The notes below the pieces were generated by a model that saw nothing but the letters and a program-made list of their open reading frames with translations, was not told the origin of the DNA and searched no databases. Shown piece after piece: positions 26,666-34,820 of a stretch of DNA of 64,000 bases. The stretch comes from Mangrovibacter plantisponsor (GTDB taxonomy: Bacteria; Pseudomonadota; Gammaproteobacteria; Enterobacterales; Enterobacteriaceae), in contig NZ_QGTS01000008.1 of assembly GCF_003182475.1 (NCBI RefSeq), positions 62,001 to 126,000 on the forward strand, given 5' to 3'. Numbering within the stretch: position 1 is the first letter of the stretch; each line of letters starts with the position of its first letter. Both the position numbers and the translations under genes were made by a program.

Positions 26666-29287
26666 ATGAATAAAAATGTGCTTAACGCCGCAAGTACTCT
26701 TCCTCTGGCCGATAGCCGGGGAATAGTCAGGCGAACTCTCATTGCCATGATAGTAATGATCAGCGCCATTTTCGTGGCGGTTATCGTTACGCTGTTTTCT
26801 ATTGCCAATACGCTTAACACCCAGGCCGACCAGCAAAACCAGCTGTTACTGTTAAAGGCGCTTCATGCCCGCCAGGAAGCAATTCGAACCCACCTTGATG
26901 ATAACGCTAACTGGGGTGAAGCCTATACCAACCTGCATGTACACCTGAATACCAACTGGGCATGGGATCAACAAAACCTCGGGCGTTCACTTTATACCTC
27001 GTTTGAGCTCGAAGGTGTTTTTGTGCTTGACCCGGATGATGTCACCCGTTACAGCGTCATTAGCGGGAAGCTGGTACACACACCTTTTCAAAGCTGGTTA
27101 ACTGTGCCCGTGTTACCCATGCTGCACCAGCGCCTTCAACAATCTGGTGGTAAGTCTGTCTCGCAGTTTGCCGTGGTGAACAACACCCTGGTTCTGCTGG
27201 CCGCAGCCTGGATACAGACAGGAAGTGACGACACCATAAAACCCATTCCAGGCCCGCCATCTATTATGATTTTTGTTGACCGCCTGACTCCGGCAAAGTT
27301 GAGAGCTATGGGGCAGGAATATGGTGTACTTAATACACATATCCATACTCACGCCAGGCAAGTTGATTCTGATAAACGAGAGGCCGGTTTCCCACTGAGC
27401 ACCAGCACTGGGGGCATCAGCATAGAATGGACAAGCAGCAACCCCGGTGGCGCGCTGTTAACCTGGGTGTTGCCTTCCATGGTCTTCCTCTTTTTTGCCA
27501 CATTGTTCCTGGCCCTGGCTTTAATGCGCCATGCCATGCTAAGAGCGCGCCTGAATGATGAAAGTACATTTTTGCTGGAACAAGGGCGGCTGGCTCTGGC
27601 TGCAAGTGAACAGCGCTTTCGCGATGTAGCGGAAACAACCAGTGACTGGATCTGGGAAACTGATGATAAATTATGTTTTAGCTGGATTTCAGGCCGCTTC
27701 CCTGTGATAACAGGCAGCCCGCAACAAGCCTGGCTTGGCCGGCCACTCACCACCTTCCTTCTGGATTTACAGCCAAATTACCGCCTGACACAGTGGGCCA
27801 GTTCTGCCTCTGTTGGCAGCCATCTGGCTCTCGATCAGTGCCTGTATTTTTCCCCTGACAACCAGCCACATTATTGCAACCTGGTTATTAAGAAGGTCAA
27901 AAAATCTGACGGCCGACCGGGCTTTAGGGGAACAGCAACGGATGTTACACAGGAAGTGCAGACTCAGGCAAGAGTACGTTACCTGTCGGAACATGATGAG
28001 CTAACCGGGCTACCCAACCGGGTACAAATGCGCCAGTTTTTGGACCGAAAACCCCTGAAACAGCTTGCTCATGATCAACAAATTGCTGTGTTGACAGTTG
28101 ATCTGGATAAATTCAAGCCAGTTAACGATCTGTATGGGCATTCAGTGGGAGACAAAATTTTGCATGACGTTTCCGCACGCATGCGCGACTGTATCCCTGA
28201 AAATGGTCTGGTAACCCGCTATGGCGGCGACGAATTCATCGTTATTCTGCCCACAACACAAGGGTCGAACGAACCAGAACGCCTGAGTGATGCTTTGCTA
28301 TCCCGTCTCACCCAGGCATTCCACCTTGAAGACACCGATGTATTTATTGGTGCCAGTATTGGTATAGCTATTGCCCCTCTTCATGCTACCGATGCCAATG
28401 ACTTACTGCGCTATTCAGATATAGCTCTCTACCAGGCAAAGCATGACGGGCGTAACTGCTGGCGGCTTTACCATCCTTCAATGAAAGAGCAAATTGTTCA
28501 ACGCCGCGAACTGGAGAATGAACTTCGTGATGCCATTCACGCCAACCAGTTGCAGCTGGTTTACCAGCCTCGCTATGACGTGCACAGTGGAAAAGTAGCA
28601 ACCATTGAAGCGCTTATTCGCTGGCCGCACCCCCGTCTTGGCCTGTTGATGCCGGACCAGTTTATTCCCCTGGCAGAAGATACCGGCCTTATTTTTCAAT
28701 TAAGCGACTGGGTGCTGGCTACCGCCAGCCAGGATGCCGTTGAACACTTCGGCACGCTTTCCGTCGCAGTAAACATTTCAGCTATCGAATTCCGTGTCTC
28801 CGGGTTTGTTTCGCGGATTCACCATGTGCTGGCCACATCGGGTCTTTCACCCTCACGGCTTGAAATTGAGATATCAGAAAATACTGCGCTGAGTGACCCG
28901 GACAGAGTCACTGAAATTATACTGTCTCTGAAAAGCATTGGAGTCCGCTTTTTGATTGACGATTTTGGCGCAGGTTATGCTTCGCTAAGTTATCTCCATG
29001 CTTTCCCGTTCGATGGGATCAAGCTGGATAAATCTTTTGTCATCCCAACAGATACATCAGAAAGTGCCCGACGGGTGGTCGAAAATATTGTGGGTCTCGG
29101 TAAAGCTTTTTCATTGCATATCACGGCTGAAGGCGTGGAGACAGAAGAACAGCTTACTTATTTCGAGTCTTTAGACTGTGACGCACTGCAAGGGTACTTT
29201 ATTGGCCGACCAGTGCCCCTGGGTGAGTTAAAACAGCACCTTTCCATGCAAACCACCAGCCCAACTTGCCCTGAGCAGGCAGACTGA
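26666..29287 (+). CDS. Membrane CHASE4-PAS-GGDEF-EAL c-di-GMP enzyme
   Basis: This 873-residue protein combines a sensor with c-di-GMP synthesis and hydrolysis modules. TM1 lies at about 27-51, then a periplasmic region of about 210 residues whose features (DDNANWGEAYTNL, ANWAWD-like repeats) fit a CHASE4 sensor. TM2 lies at about 267-290, followed by a PAS domain (about 310-425, with TSDWIWETDD). The GGDEF domain has an intact GGDEF at 520-524, and I see no RxxD inhibitory site before it. The EAL domain has an intact EAL at 648-650 and DDFGAGYASLSYL. Either or both activities may be live. Sigma-28 control suggests it tunes c-di-GMP for motility, as YhjH (PdeH) does in E. coli. Confidence 0.93.
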   Translation: MNKNVLNAASTLPLADSRGIVRRTLIAMIVMISAIFVAVIVTLFSIANTLNTQADQQNQLLLLKALHARQEAIRTHLDDNANWGEAYTNLHVHLNTNWAWDQQNLGRSLYTSFELEGVFVLDPDDVTRYSVISGKLVHTPFQSWLTVPVLPMLHQRLQQSGGKSVSQFAVVNNTLVLLAAAWIQTGSDDTIKPIPGPPSIMIFVDRLTPAKLRAMGQEYGVLNTHIHTHARQVDSDKREAGFPLSTSTGGISIEWTSSNPGGALLTWVLPSMVFLFFATLFLALALMRHAMLRARLNDESTFLLEQGRLALAASEQRFRDVAETTSDWIWETDDKLCFSWISGRFPVITGSPQQAWLGRPLTTFLLDLQPNYRLTQWASSASVGSHLALDQCLYFSPDNQPHYCNLVIKKVKKSDGRPGFRGTATDVTQEVQTQARVRYLSEHDELTGLPNRVQMRQFLDRKPLKQLAHDQQIAVLTVDLDKFKPVNDLYGHSVGDKILHDVSARMRDCIPENGLVTRYGGDEFIVILPTTQGSNEPERLSDALLSRLTQAFHLEDTDVFIGASIGIAIAPLHATDANDLLRYSDIALYQAKHDGRNCWRLYHPSMKEQIVQRRELENELRDAIHANQLQLVYQPRYDVHSGKVATIEALIRWPHPRLGLLMPDQFIPLAEDTGLIFQLSDWVLATASQDAVEHFGTLSVAVNISAIEFRVSGFVSRIHHVLATSGLSPSRLEIEISENTALSDPDRVTEIILSLKSIGVRFLIDDFGAGYASLSYLHAFPFDGIKLDKSFVIPTDTSESARRVVENIVGLGKAFSLHITAEGVETEEQLTYFESLDCDALQGYFIGRPVPLGELKQHLSMQTTSPTCPEQAD

Positions 29288-29427
29288 CTGGCAGGCGAAA
29301 CGGACACTCCGCAAAGAAGCCCCCGGAGTCGTAACCGCTAAATCCGGGGGTAATGGGGTAATCCCCCCGGAAAACTAGTGCATGCATAAGTAGAATTTTC
29401 TCATAACGTGAATACCGGGAGACCTCT
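29288..29427. other. Spacer with hairpin downstream of the GGDEF-EAL gene
   Basis: The segment contains cccccgg / ccggggg repeats (about 29323-29348) that could form a hairpin with a 17-base loop, with no T-tract. The rest leads into the transposase remnant and may include decayed insertion-sequence DNA; no terminal repeat could be fixed. Confidence 0.4.
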
Positions 29428-29559
29428 ATAAAGCGATCACGTTTTACTGACAGTGAGATCATTATCATTCACAAACAGGCTGAGGCGGGTACGTCTGTTC
29501 CCGAACTGTACCGGGAGCATGGCATCAGCAGTGCCAGTTTTTATAAATAGCGCTCAAAG
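29428..29559 (+). pseudogene. IS3-family transposase OrfA remnant
   Basis: Translation from 29428 reads (I)KRSRFTDSEIIIIHKQAEAG, then TSVPELYREHGISSASFYK, a stop (TAG at 29548), and RSK. This is the N-terminal helix-turn-helix of IS3-group OrfA proteins, whose usual text is SRFTDSEII..KQAEAG..VPELCREHGISSATFYKWRSKYGG. The start codon has become ATA and the Trp after FYK has become a stop. The homology ends after RSK, where integrase sequence begins. OrfB is absent. It is a dead insertion-sequence fragment. Confidence 0.85.
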
Positions 29560-29560
29560 T

Positions 29561-29782
29561 GATGGTTCGGTACATCCAGACAGTCTAACCAAAGGTTTTG
29601 TTAAAGCCCGAATCATGTTTAATGATAACCCACCGAGTTTTCATGAAATCAGGAGCTTATCTGGCCGACTTCACGAAGAACAACGCGGCAAAGATTTTGC
29701 GCAAAAGCTGTTCGGGCATCGTTCAGAAAAAATGACAGAAAAATATCTTGATGTGCGTGAGAAAGTGTTTACTCTGGTTTGA
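29561..29782 (+). pseudogene. Phage tyrosine-recombinase (integrase) C-terminal remnant
   Basis: About 73 codons encode the last part of a lambda-type integrase. HPDSLTKGFVKARIM is followed by the HxxR box (HEIRSLSGRLHEEQ), LFGHRSEKMTEKY with the second catalytic His/Arg, and the nucleophile Tyr in KYLDVR. The N-terminal and core-binding domains are missing; the fragment is fused directly to the transposase remnant. It lies next to SdsR/RyeA and is followed at once by three 9-bp repeats that look like arm-type integrase sites. Confidence 0.85.
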
Positions 29783-29803
29783 GGCGAAAGACCGGATATG
29801 CAA

Positions 29804-29833
29804 TTTCGTGCATTTTTCGTGCATTTTCGTGCA
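29804..29833 (+). repeat. Three tandem TTTCGTGCA repeats
   Basis: tttcgtgca occurs at 29804-29812, 29815-29823 and 29825-29833, 11 and 10 bases apart (about one helical turn). They sit just after the integrase remnant. The spacing and place fit arm-type integrase binding sites of a former attachment site; that is inference. Confidence 0.6.
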
Positions 29834-29865
29834 ATCACCTCTAAGTTACTGATTTATAAGGTGAT

Positions 29866-29969
29866 AAAAAAAAGACCGAATACGATTCCTATATTCGGTC
29901 CAGGGAAATGGCTCTTGGGAGAGAGCCGTGCGCTAAAAGTTGGCATTAATGCAGGCTATTTGCCTTGCC
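29866..29969 (-). ncRNA. sdsR: sRNA SdsR (RyeB)
   Basis: This 104-nt RNA matches enterobacterial SdsR closely. The 5' end is GGCAAGGCAAATAGCC; the middle carries GCACGGCTCTCTCCCAAGAG; the 3' terminator stem GACCGAATA...TATTCGGTC is followed by eight T residues. SdsR is a sigma-S-dependent, Hfq-bound sRNA that represses mRNAs including mutS, tolC and ompD. A sigma-S-type extended -10 (CTATTCT, 29975-29981) stands 5 bases before the mapped-by-homology start. Confidence 0.93.
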
Positions 29970-30056
29970 TTTTAAGAATAGATTACCGTGTCAGCTTTTC
30001 CAGTGTTTGGCAAAACTGGAGCATAAAAAACATTAACTGACCGGTACTGGTCGCGA

Positions 30057-30092
30057 AAAAGCCGTAACAGAAGCAACTCTGTTACGGCTTTT
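30057..30092. terminator. Bidirectional terminator between RyeA and yebY
   Basis: A 14-bp stem, aaaagccgtaacag / ctgttacggctttt, with loop aagcaact has T-rich tails on both strands. It fits termination of yebY from the right and of RyeA from the left. Confidence 0.88.
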
Positions 30093-30123
30093 CTTTTATT
30101 TATGGCATCAAAAAATCAACCAG

Positions 30124-30465
30124 TTAACCGCACAGGTGGCTTGCTCGTTCGATAAATGGCTGCAGTGACATTTTTTTACCCGGATTTTTGGGATCATCTA
30201 TTTGAATGACCGAAATGGGCTGCCCCGATTCTTTCCCTTCAGCCACTTGCTGCTCTGCAACCGGGTTCAGAGGGTATTGCATCAGTGTGCTGGGGTTAAT
30301 GACATACAGTGCATTACCTGGCCTGCAAACCAGCATCACTTCTTCACGGTTGAATGCCCATTTATCCTTGCCCACCTGAAACCGGCTTACTGTCTGTATT
30401 TCAGAAGCCGCCTGTGCGGCAAATGCTGAGCCCAATAACACCAGTCCAATCGTTAACTTTCTCAT
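30124..30465 (-). CDS. yebY: YebY family periplasmic protein (DUF2511)
   Basis: The 113-residue product equals E. coli YebY in length and shares the core [13 protein letters not shown] and [16 protein letters not shown] signal peptide (about 1-19, cleavage after AQA) exports it; two cysteines (CRPG and the C-terminal LCG) could form a disulfide. The function is unknown. In E. coli it lies in an operon with copper-related yebZ-yobA; those genes are missing here. Confidence 0.95.
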   Translation of the reverse strand: MRKLTIGLVLLGSAFAAQAASEIQTVSRFQVGKDKWAFNREEVMLVCRPGNALYVINPSTLMQYPLNPVAEQQVAEGKESGQPISVIQIDDPKNPGKKMSLQPFIERASHLCG

Positions 30466-30685
30466 TTAGCGTGCTGCTCTCTTCAAGCCCGGGAAGCTGA
30501 GGAATTCAGGAAGCCCGGTTTGTTACCCAACAGAAATTTTCCCCAGACTATAACGATTATTCCCCTGCTGCGTCACCCTTCATGCGGTAAAGAATTTCTG
30601 CACAATGTATAACGCTTCGCGTGTTACTTCAGGGTTTATGATTCACCTATAACAGGGTACACTTCCGGCATTATCAGGAGGCGAT

Positions 30686-30916
30686 ATGAATACTAATCTT
30701 GCAAATATTCCTCAGGACGAGATGGACAAAATCAACGTAGACCTCGCCGCGGGTGCTGTTGCATTCAAAGAGCGCTACAACATGCCTGTTATTGCTGAAC
30801 AAGTTGAGCGCGAACAACCTGAAGCCCTGCGCCCCTGGTTCCGTGAGCGCCTGGTTGCTCATCGCCTGGCGTCAGTAAATCTTTCTCGCCTGCCTTATGA
30901 ACCAAAATCGAAATAA
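30686..30916 (+). CDS. holE: DNA polymerase III theta subunit
   Basis: HolE binds and stabilises the epsilon proofreading subunit of the replicase core. The 76-residue product equals E. coli HolE, with the invariant [17 protein letters not shown] and [27 protein letters not shown] lies just before the ATG. The 220-bp spacer upstream to yebY is divergent and shows no gene. Confidence 0.97.
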   Translation: MNTNLANIPQDEMDKINVDLAAGAVAFKERYNMPVIAEQVEREQPEALRPWFRERLVAHRLASVNLSRLPYEPKSK

Positions 30917-31035
30917 CGATTACATCCAGTGACAGTTATTTACGTTCTGTCCGTTACTCTTCCTTATACAGATTTTCCTGATTGAAATATCTCACCCCGG
31001 TAGCCCCGGGGTGAGCGCTGTATAAGGAATTCGTT

Positions 31036-31740
31036 ATGCGCCAATGGAGTGTCGCCGCAGCACAATGCTGCTCACCACAGAGCAACTTACCTGAAACGGT
31101 TGCCCATCACGTGCGTTTCATTCGCCATGCAGGGCTGAATGATGTCGATGTGCTCATGTTCCCAGATAACTCATTGCCACTCAGTGAAATCCTCAATTCC
31201 GGGCAAGAAGCACAAACCCTATGGCTGGCCAGCCTGCAGGATGCCGCGGCCCGGTATGGCGTGATTACTATTCTGAGTTCGGGTAATGAAGGGGGCGTGG
31301 CAATTACACCAGAAAATGGCGTGCAAAATTTATCCTGCGCCACACTGGTATGCCTGGCGGAAGATGTTTTTTGCCAGGTTGAAGGTACACCGGTAATCAA
31401 TATATCAGGTGGTAAAGTGGCATTAGGGATAAACGGCCAGCCAGGAGAAGAAATTTGGCCGCGTGGCGCAGTGGATGAAGGCGCAGATATATACCTTACT
31501 GCGTCTGCGGTAAATGAACTTCAGTGGAACTGGGTCAGTTCTGCGCTGCAGCGCTGGGCTCTAAAATACCAACTGCCAATTTTAATGGCGAACAATACCA
31601 GCGCTACTTCGCCGGGGAAAAGTGCCTGTTGGGACGACCGTGGGCAATTACTTATTCGTGCGGAAAAAGAGGAAGTGCTGGTGATTTGCCGCCGAAATGC
31701 TGAAAAGTGGCAGGGAGAGATCCTGCCACTGGTTAACTGA
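31036..31740 (+). CDS. yobB: Nitrilase-superfamily protein YobB
   Basis: This 234-residue protein of the carbon-nitrogen hydrolase fold is related to E. coli YobB (218 aa), with the shared N-terminus MRQW.VAAAQ and C-terminal GEILPL. The catalytic triad looks lost: the usual FPE is FPDN, and the segment that normally holds ICYD reads LGING. It may therefore be non-catalytic. AAGGAATT precedes the ATG. It converges on ptrB with an 11-base gap. exoX, which follows yobB in E. coli, is absent. Confidence 0.85.
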   Translation: MRQWSVAAAQCCSPQSNLPETVAHHVRFIRHAGLNDVDVLMFPDNSLPLSEILNSGQEAQTLWLASLQDAAARYGVITILSSGNEGGVAITPENGVQNLSCATLVCLAEDVFCQVEGTPVINISGGKVALGINGQPGEEIWPRGAVDEGADIYLTASAVNELQWNWVSSALQRWALKYQLPILMANNTSATSPGKSACWDDRGQLLIRAEKEEVLVICRRNAEKWQGEILPLVN

Positions 31741-31751
31741 AAACGAGCAGG

Positions 31752-33815
31752 CTAGCCCAGCCGTTGTTCTGCCAGGCCAATAAGGAAAGCACACTCCAGA
31801 GCAACGGTATCGTAATACTGATAGCGCCCTGATTTACCGCCATGGCCTGTATCCAGGTCTGTCCACAATAACAGCAGGTGGTCGTCTGTTTTCAGTTCCC
31901 TTAACCGGGCCACCCATTTCCCAGGTTCCCAATACTGAACCTGGGAATCGTGTAACCCGGTAGTGACCATCATATGTGGGTACACTTGTGGTGTGACCTG
32001 GTCATAAGGGCTCCATGCCTTGATGGCCCAGTAATCTTCGGGAATATGTGGATCCCCCCACTCCTCATACTCACCGGTCGTGAGTGGCAGGGACTCATCA
32101 AGCATTGTGGTCACAACATCAACAAACGGAACCTGTGCCAGCACACCACGGAACAGTTCAGGCCTCAGGTTAGCTACAGCCCCCACCAGCAAACCTCCGG
32201 CACTCCCGCCCATTGCGTACAACTGGTCAGGCGCTCCCAGCCCACGCGCCAGCAACGCTTCACACACATCAATAAAATCATTAAATGTATTGGGTTTGTG
32301 CGATAACTTGCCCTGTTCATACCACGATTGCCCCAGTTCACCACCGCCCCTGACATGAGCTATGGCGTATACAAAACCGCGGTCAAGCAAACTGAGCCGT
32401 GTAGTGCTGAAGTCAGCATCGATGCTCTCACCATAAGCACCGTAGCCGTATACTAATAGAGGGTTCTGCCCGGTTGTGAACTTATCTTTGCGCCAAACCA
32501 GGGAAACCGGTACCTTGACCCCGTCTCTGGCGTCAATCCAGATCCTGTCGCTCTGGTAGTGTTGAGAATCAAACCCGAACACTTCCTGTTGCTTTAATAA
32601 TCGCCGTTCACCAGTGCGCATATTCATTTCGAATACGGTTTGTGGGCGGGTCATAGAGGTATACACGTAGCGCAGCCATTCATTGTCTGGCTCATGATTA
32701 TTACTGGTCCAGACTACCCAGGCAGGGTCATCAAACACCAGCCGCTGCTGGCGGCCATTTCTGCTGTCAACCAGGCGTAACTGGGCAAGCCCGTTTTCAC
32801 GCTCCTCAATCACCACCCAGTGAGTAAAGAGCGTAAAATCCTCGACCATTACGGTATGACTTGCAGCCTGCACGACCGCCCATTTATCCTGGTTTGTTTC
32901 CGGGCTGCAGTACAAACCAAAATTTTTGCCATCCCGGTTGGAGCGCACCCAAAACTGCGCCTGAAAATGGTCCAGGTCATACTCATGCTGTGCTTCACGC
33001 TCAAGAAAACATTGCGGTACGGCAGATGCATCATTGGCATCCAGTAACCAGGCTTCACTGGTTGATGTGCTGTGCAGGGCAATAATCACAAACTCAGTTG
33101 AGCGTGACTTATAAATGCCAACGTAAAAACGATTATCTTCTTCCTGATAGACCAGTTCGTCATTTTCTGCCACGTCACCCAGCCTGTGGCGCCACACCTG
33201 GTAAGGCAGCAAAGTCACTGAATGCTTTTTGACATAGTAAAACGTGGCGGAGTCATTCGCCCATACCACACTGCCGGAAAGATCAGTGACGGCGTCATTC
33301 AGCCATATGTCATTGGCAAGATCTTTTACATGTAACTGATACTGGCGGCGAGAAACACGGTCTTCCGTCACTGCCATCAGGCGATTATCCGGAGAGATGC
33401 TCAGTGCACCTAAGTCGTAGTATGCCCCGCCCTGAGCCCGGTTGTTGCAATCGAGCAAAACTCGCCACTCATCACCATTATTCAGTTCTGCTGGCTGGCG
33501 TTGCCAAACCGGATACTCAGCATTTTCATCGAAACACTGGCGGTAGCGATACCCATTGCGCTGCCAGGGCACACTGCTTTCTTTTTTGGGCAGCCGGGCA
33601 ACCATTTCATCGTAAAGGGCCTGCTGAAACTGCTCCAGCGGAGCCATAGTTTGCATGCAATAATCATTTTCAGCACGAAGGTACCCCAGTACCTCGGGTG
33701 ACTGGCGTGAGTCATCACGCAGCCAGAAATAATCATCATTCCTGACATCGCCATGCTGAGTTAACAGATGTGGGCGCTTTGCTGCCCGGGGAGGGAAAAC
33801 CGGCGAACGGGCCAT
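31752..33815 (-). CDS. ptrB: Oligopeptidase B (protease II)
   Basis: PtrB is a prolyl-oligopeptidase-family serine peptidase of the cytoplasm that cuts short peptides after Lys and Arg. The 687-residue product (E. coli 686) has an N-terminal beta-propeller and a C-terminal alpha/beta-hydrolase domain with GGSAGGLL (nucleophile Ser538). Also visible are VDVVTTMLDESLPLTTGEYEEWG and the His loop DTGHGGKSGR. The start ATG 33815 has AGGAGT upstream, so the 14-codon extension is rejected. Confidence 0.97.
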   Translation of the reverse strand: MARSPVFPPRAAKRPHLLTQHGDVRNDDYFWLRDDSRQSPEVLGYLRAENDYCMQTMAPLEQFQQALYDEMVARLPKKESSVPWQRNGYRYRQCFDENAEYPVWQRQPAELNNGDEWRVLLDCNNRAQGGAYYDLGALSISPDNRLMAVTEDRVSRRQYQLHVKDLANDIWLNDAVTDLSGSVVWANDSATFYYVKKHSVTLLPYQVWRHRLGDVAENDELVYQEEDNRFYVGIYKSRSTEFVIIALHSTSTSEAWLLDANDASAVPQCFLEREAQHEYDLDHFQAQFWVRSNRDGKNFGLYCSPETNQDKWAVVQAASHTVMVEDFTLFTHWVVIEERENGLAQLRLVDSRNGRQQRLVFDDPAWVVWTSNNHEPDNEWLRYVYTSMTRPQTVFEMNMRTGERRLLKQQEVFGFDSQHYQSDRIWIDARDGVKVPVSLVWRKDKFTTGQNPLLVYGYGAYGESIDADFSTTRLSLLDRGFVYAIAHVRGGGELGQSWYEQGKLSHKPNTFNDFIDVCEALLARGLGAPDQLYAMGGSAGGLLVGAVANLRPELFRGVLAQVPFVDVVTTMLDESLPLTTGEYEEWGDPHIPEDYWAIKAWSPYDQVTPQVYPHMMVTTGLHDSQVQYWEPGKWVARLRELKTDDHLLLLWTDLDTGHGGKSGRYQYYDTVALECAFLIGLAEQRLG

Positions 33816-33951
33816 AATAACTCCTGAAGATGGCACAACTGCCGCACAGGGTATCACGCTGAGTGCGCGTGGGAAGGAATTTGCCTGTCATTCTGAGGGC
33901 ATACCAGCCAGAATCACAGGCAGCCGTACAATAACTTAGCTGCAATATTGC

Positions 33952-33977
33952 GTAAAACCGGGCCTCTACGCCCGGTT
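33952..33977 (-). terminator. Terminator after yebF
   Basis: On the minus strand AACCGGG-CGTAGAGG-CCCGGTT is followed by TTACG; it lies 8 bases beyond the yebF stop. Confidence 0.7.
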
Positions 33978-33984
33978 ATTCAGC

Positions 33985-34338
33985 TTAACGCTGGTAATCT
34001 GCATTACCTGCTTTGCAATCCACCGTTACCTGGTAGTGCAAATCTTGCTTTTGCCCCCGAACAACCAGCGGGACAACCCAGGTATCGCCATTGTGGTGCA
34101 TATCCTTGACGTTAACCCAGGCGACGGGGTCATTTTGCCCCAACGCTTTCTGGTCGTCAGACCAACGCTGTAACCGGTTTTGCAGGTAATCATTTTTAAC
34201 TGTTGCGGCAATATTTTCCGCTTTCATGTTCTCACAGGGGATGAGGCTTACTCTTTTAGTCACTGCATTAGCCGCAGCGGATACAGACATCAGAGCAAAC
34301 GCCACCATACACCCTGTCAAAAAGCCTGTTTTATTCAC
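33985..34338 (-). CDS. yebF: Secreted colicin-M-inhibitory protein YebF family
   Basis: YebF is exported by Sec and then released to the medium through OmpF/OmpX-type porins in E. coli. The 117-residue product (E. coli 118) has a signal peptide (about 1-25, cleavage after ANA). The mature domain has the conserved CENMKAENIAATVKNDYLQNR and WVNVKD and a Cys near the C-terminus (VDCKAGNADY). yebE, its usual upstream neighbour, is absent. Confidence 0.96.
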   Translation of the reverse strand: MNKTGFLTGCMVAFALMSVSAAANAVTKRVSLIPCENMKAENIAATVKNDYLQNRLQRWSDDQKALGQNDPVAWVNVKDMHHNGDTWVVPLVVRGQKQDLHYQVTVDCKAGNADYQR

Positions 34339-34405
34339 ATGCCACTCCGTGATTTCTCAAGTTGTGAGAAAAGCATGGTACAAAACAGGCAACCTGCAAG
34401 TCGAT

Positions 34406-34693
34406 TCAGGCAGTTTTCACTTTCTTTTCAAGGGAAACAGGCTCATTTTCGGTAACATCTGGTAACTTACCGGAACGCAAAATACCGCTCAGTTCATCTT
34501 TATGCTCAGCAAGCCATAAGGCAAGTTCTTCGCGCAGCCCCCCTTCCATCACTACCGGAGAACTTTCCAGATAGTCAGTCAGGCATTCCGCCAGATCTAA
34601 CATTTTGTCATAGGCATCGGCCTCTTTTTTGCTGACAAAAGACATTTTTTCCTCACCGTCTCTCACGACAACATATTTAACTACGACTGCCAT
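34406..34693 (-). CDS. yebG: SOS-induced protein YebG
   Basis: YebG is a small DNA-damage-inducible protein of unknown function. The 95-residue product (E. coli 96) has the conserved [32 protein letters not shown] and [11 protein letters not shown]. Two adjacent ATGs occur; I use 34693 because GGAGC is then 8 bases upstream and the protein matches the family. A LexA box lies 16 bases upstream. It is divergent from purT. Confidence 0.96.
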   Translation of the reverse strand: MAVVVKYVVVRDGEEKMSFVSKKEADAYDKMLDLAECLTDYLESSPVVMEGGLREELALWLAEHKDELSGILRSGKLPDVTENEPVSLEKKVKTA

Positions 34694-34709
34694 CATGCTG
34701 CTCCAATCA

Positions 34710-34725
34710 CTGTATTTATATCCAG
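34710..34725 (-). promoter_or_regulatory. LexA (SOS) box upstream of yebG
   Basis: CTGGATATAAATACAG on the minus strand matches the CTGT-(AT)4-ACAG operator at 14 of 16 positions and lies directly before yebG. Confidence 0.85.
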
Positions 34726-34764
34726 CATACGTGAAAACAGGGTTACAATGCAAACCCGCTGTCA

Positions 34765-34780
34765 ACGCAAACGTTTTCGT
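34765..34780 (+). promoter_or_regulatory. PurR box upstream of purT
   Basis: acgcaaacgttttcgt is a full match to the PurR consensus ACGCAAACGTTTTCNT, 41 bases before the purT start. Confidence 0.93.
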
Positions 34781-34820
34781 ATATACTGCCGCTGTTTTTT
34801 TTCACATCAGGTACTGCGAT

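Larger units (their letters stand above)
29855..30095 (+). ncRNA. ryeA: sRNA RyeA (SraC), antisense to SdsR
   Basis: The strand opposite SdsR and its flank (cagtgtttggcaaaactgga, then ACTGACCGGTACTGG) match the E. coli RyeA transcript, about 250 nt long, which fully covers SdsR. In E. coli the two RNAs pair and are cleaved by RNase III. The 3' end may be the hairpin at 30057-30092. Both ends are estimates. Confidence 0.6.

Noticed and set aside
29798-30040. 80-codon plus-strand frame across the SdsR/RyeA locus
   Set aside because: The sequence is explained by the two conserved sRNAs; the frame has no protein-like features.
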